A DNA stretch of 40,972 bases from the NCBI GenBank assembly GCA_027339635.1, contig DAHWNZ010000014.1, forward strand, positions 1 to 40,972. Direction: 5' to 3'. This DNA comes from AG-12 sp027339635 (GTDB lineage: Bacteria; Chloroflexota; Dormibacteria; Aeolococcales; Bog-877). This document shows, piece by piece, positions 39,913 through 40,972 of the stretch (positions are counted from its first letter, which is position 1; each line of letters begins with the position of its first letter). The notes beneath the pieces were generated by a model. It was not told the DNA's origin. It made no database searches and saw nothing but the letters and a program-made list of their open reading frames with translations. A program made the translations under genes and the position numbers.

Positions 39913-40972
39913 ATGGCCAACAGCGTCTTGACAACCCCGGCGACCACGGCGGCGCCGGCAAATCCCTACATCACGGCTCAGAGGCAGTTCGACCAGGCTG
40001 CCTCGCTACTGGAGTTGGACTCCGGGCTGCGTGCCGTGCTGCGTGAGGTGCGCCGCGAATTCACGGTCAACTTCCCAGTCAGGATGGACGACGGCTCGAT
40101 CCGGGTCTTCACCGGCTATCGGGTGCAGCACAATCTGACCCGAGGTCCCGCCAAGGGCGGGATCCGCTACCACCCTCAGGTGAGCCTGGACGAGGTCAAG
40201 GCGCTGTCGATGTGGATGACCTGGAAGTGTGCGGTCACCAACCTCCCCTATGGCGGCGCCAAGGGAGGGGTCATCTGCGATCCGAGCGAGCTGAGCCAGA
40301 AGGAGCTGGAGAATCTCACCCGGCGATTCGCCAGCGAGATCTCTCTCCTGATCGGTCCGGAGAGCGACATACCCGCACCAGACGTCAACACCAATCAACA
40401 GACGATGGCCTGGATCATGGACACGATCTCCATGGAGAAGGGCTACTCGGTGCCGGCCACGGTCACCGGGAAGCCGCTCTCCATCGGGGGGTCCGAAGGT
40501 CGGCCGGCCGCGACCGGCAGGGGGGTGACGGTGGTGACCCTCGAAGCCTGCCGGAGGCTCAATTGGGAGCCCGCAAAGTGCACCGTGGCCATCCAGGGAT
40601 TCGGCAATGTGGGCAGCGTCAGCGCACAGCTGCTCAGCGCCGAAGGATTCAAGGTGGTGGCGGTGTCAGACGTCTTCGGGGGGATCTACAACCCGGACGG
40701 GCTGGACGTCCCCGCTCTGCTCAGCCATCAGGCCGAGCATGGCCGCGTGACCGGCTTCCCGGGAGCCAAGGAGGAGATCTCCAATTCGGCGCTCCTGGAG
40801 CTGCCCGTGACCGTCTTGGTTCCAGCAGCCCTGGAGAACCAGTTCAGCCTGGAGAATGCGGCCAGAATCCAGGCCAAGCTGATCGTCGAAGCGGCCAACG
40901 GGCCGACCACCCCTGAGGCGGATGACATCTTCCATCAGCGGGGCGTGGTGGTGGTGCCGGACATCCTGGCCA
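39913..40972 (+). CDS. gdhA: glutamate dehydrogenase (3' end outside window)
   Basis: The first 353 residues of a Glu/Leu/Phe/Val dehydrogenase, interconverting glutamate and 2-oxoglutarate plus ammonia. RGPAKGGIRYHP and MTWKCAVTNLPYGGAKGGV hold the substrate-binding and catalytic Lys residues; IPAPDVNT contains the conserved Asp. The coenzyme domain has VAIQGFGNVGSVSAQ, and the segment EAANGPTTPEAD is conserved. No stop is reached before the window ends; roughly 60-70 residues are missing. ATG at 39913 has GGAGGG 9 nt upstream. NAD versus NADP preference is not decided here. Confidence 0.95.
   Translation, partial: MANSVLTTPATTAAPANPYITAQRQFDQAASLLELDSGLRAVLREVRREFTVNFPVRMDDGSIRVFTGYRVQHNLTRGPAKGGIRYHPQVSLDEVKALSMWMTWKCAVTNLPYGGAKGGVICDPSELSQKELENLTRRFASEISLLIGPESDIPAPDVNTNQQTMAWIMDTISMEKGYSVPATVTGKPLSIGGSEGRPAATGRGVTVVTLEACRRLNWEPAKCTVAIQGFGNVGSVSAQLLSAEGFKVVAVSDVFGGIYNPDGLDVPALLSHQAEHGRVTGFPGAKEEISNSALLELPVTVLVPAALENQFSLENAARIQAKLIVEAANGPTTPEADDIFHQRGVVVVPDILA

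Noticed and set aside
1..40972. CRISPR array, tRNA/rRNA genes, prophage, toxin-antitoxin or defence island
   Set aside because: No regularly spaced repeats, no tRNA T-arm/anticodon patterns that fold, no rRNA segments, and no phage or defence gene families were seen by eye. A tRNA and covariance-model scan would settle the RNA genes.

Overview
The window is a high-GC bacterial chromosome segment, almost fully coding, with many 1-11 nt gene overlaps. The gene mix is housekeeping: the HrcA/CIRCE heat-shock operon, ribosomal protein S21, an F420-linked reductase, a ChlI/ChlD-type chelatase pair and an acetyl-chain pyruvate dehydrogenase. Together with frequent leaderless-looking starts this suggests an uncultured member of the Chloroflexota/Dormibacterota/Actinomycetota side of the tree. 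That placement is inference from content and style; no rRNA gene is present to settle it.

Layout. 1-2157: gene-poor edge, then a minus-strand FtsB/DivIC-like protein and an Asp-box lipoprotein. 2528-4173: phosphate transporter plus DUF47 partner (+). 4176-9819: minus-strand operon rpsU-ybeY-pth-mfd-mazG. 9977-12717: divergent alpha/beta hydrolase (-) and rsmE plus a GalT/HIT-like gene (+). 12825-16232: CIRCE-hrcA-grpE-dnaJ-hsp20 (-). 16326-17117: VIT1/CCC1 metal transporter (+). 17124-20091: lepA-hemW (-), with a GNAT gene (+) divergent from lepA. 20781-25040: a hypothetical gene, chlD, chlI and a DUF2795-like gene (-). 25100-25771: NADPH:F420 reductase (+). 25784-30611: pdhA-pdhB-pdhC-lpdA (-). 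30796-31389: strong promoter, long structured leader and an orphan gene (+). 31400-37306: glycosyltransferase, rhodanese, transketolase, 6-phosphogluconolactonase, ribulose-phosphate epimerase and a coiled-coil orphan (-). 37506-38647: dienelactone-hydrolase/DinB fusion (+). 38648-39912: gene-poor stretch with a decayed IS5-type transposase. 39913-end: glutamate dehydrogenase, cut by the window edge.

How the parts fit: the minus-strand metabolic operons supply pentose-phosphate interconversion (tkt, pgl, rpe) and acetyl-CoA (PDH). The rpsU-to-mazG block covers translation quality, transcription-coupled repair and nucleotide-pool cleaning. The heat-shock block is controlled by a perfect CIRCE operator. 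I found no CRISPR array, phage, toxin-antitoxin or defence island, and no convincing new multi-gene system. The most unusual points are a CTG-initiated rpsU, a recurring -10-box-to-start-codon spacing of 6-7 nt (leaderless transcripts), twin palindromes around the start of an orphan gene with a long leader, a hydrolase-DinB fusion behind a palindrome-containing promoter, and a chelatase pair without its large subunit.
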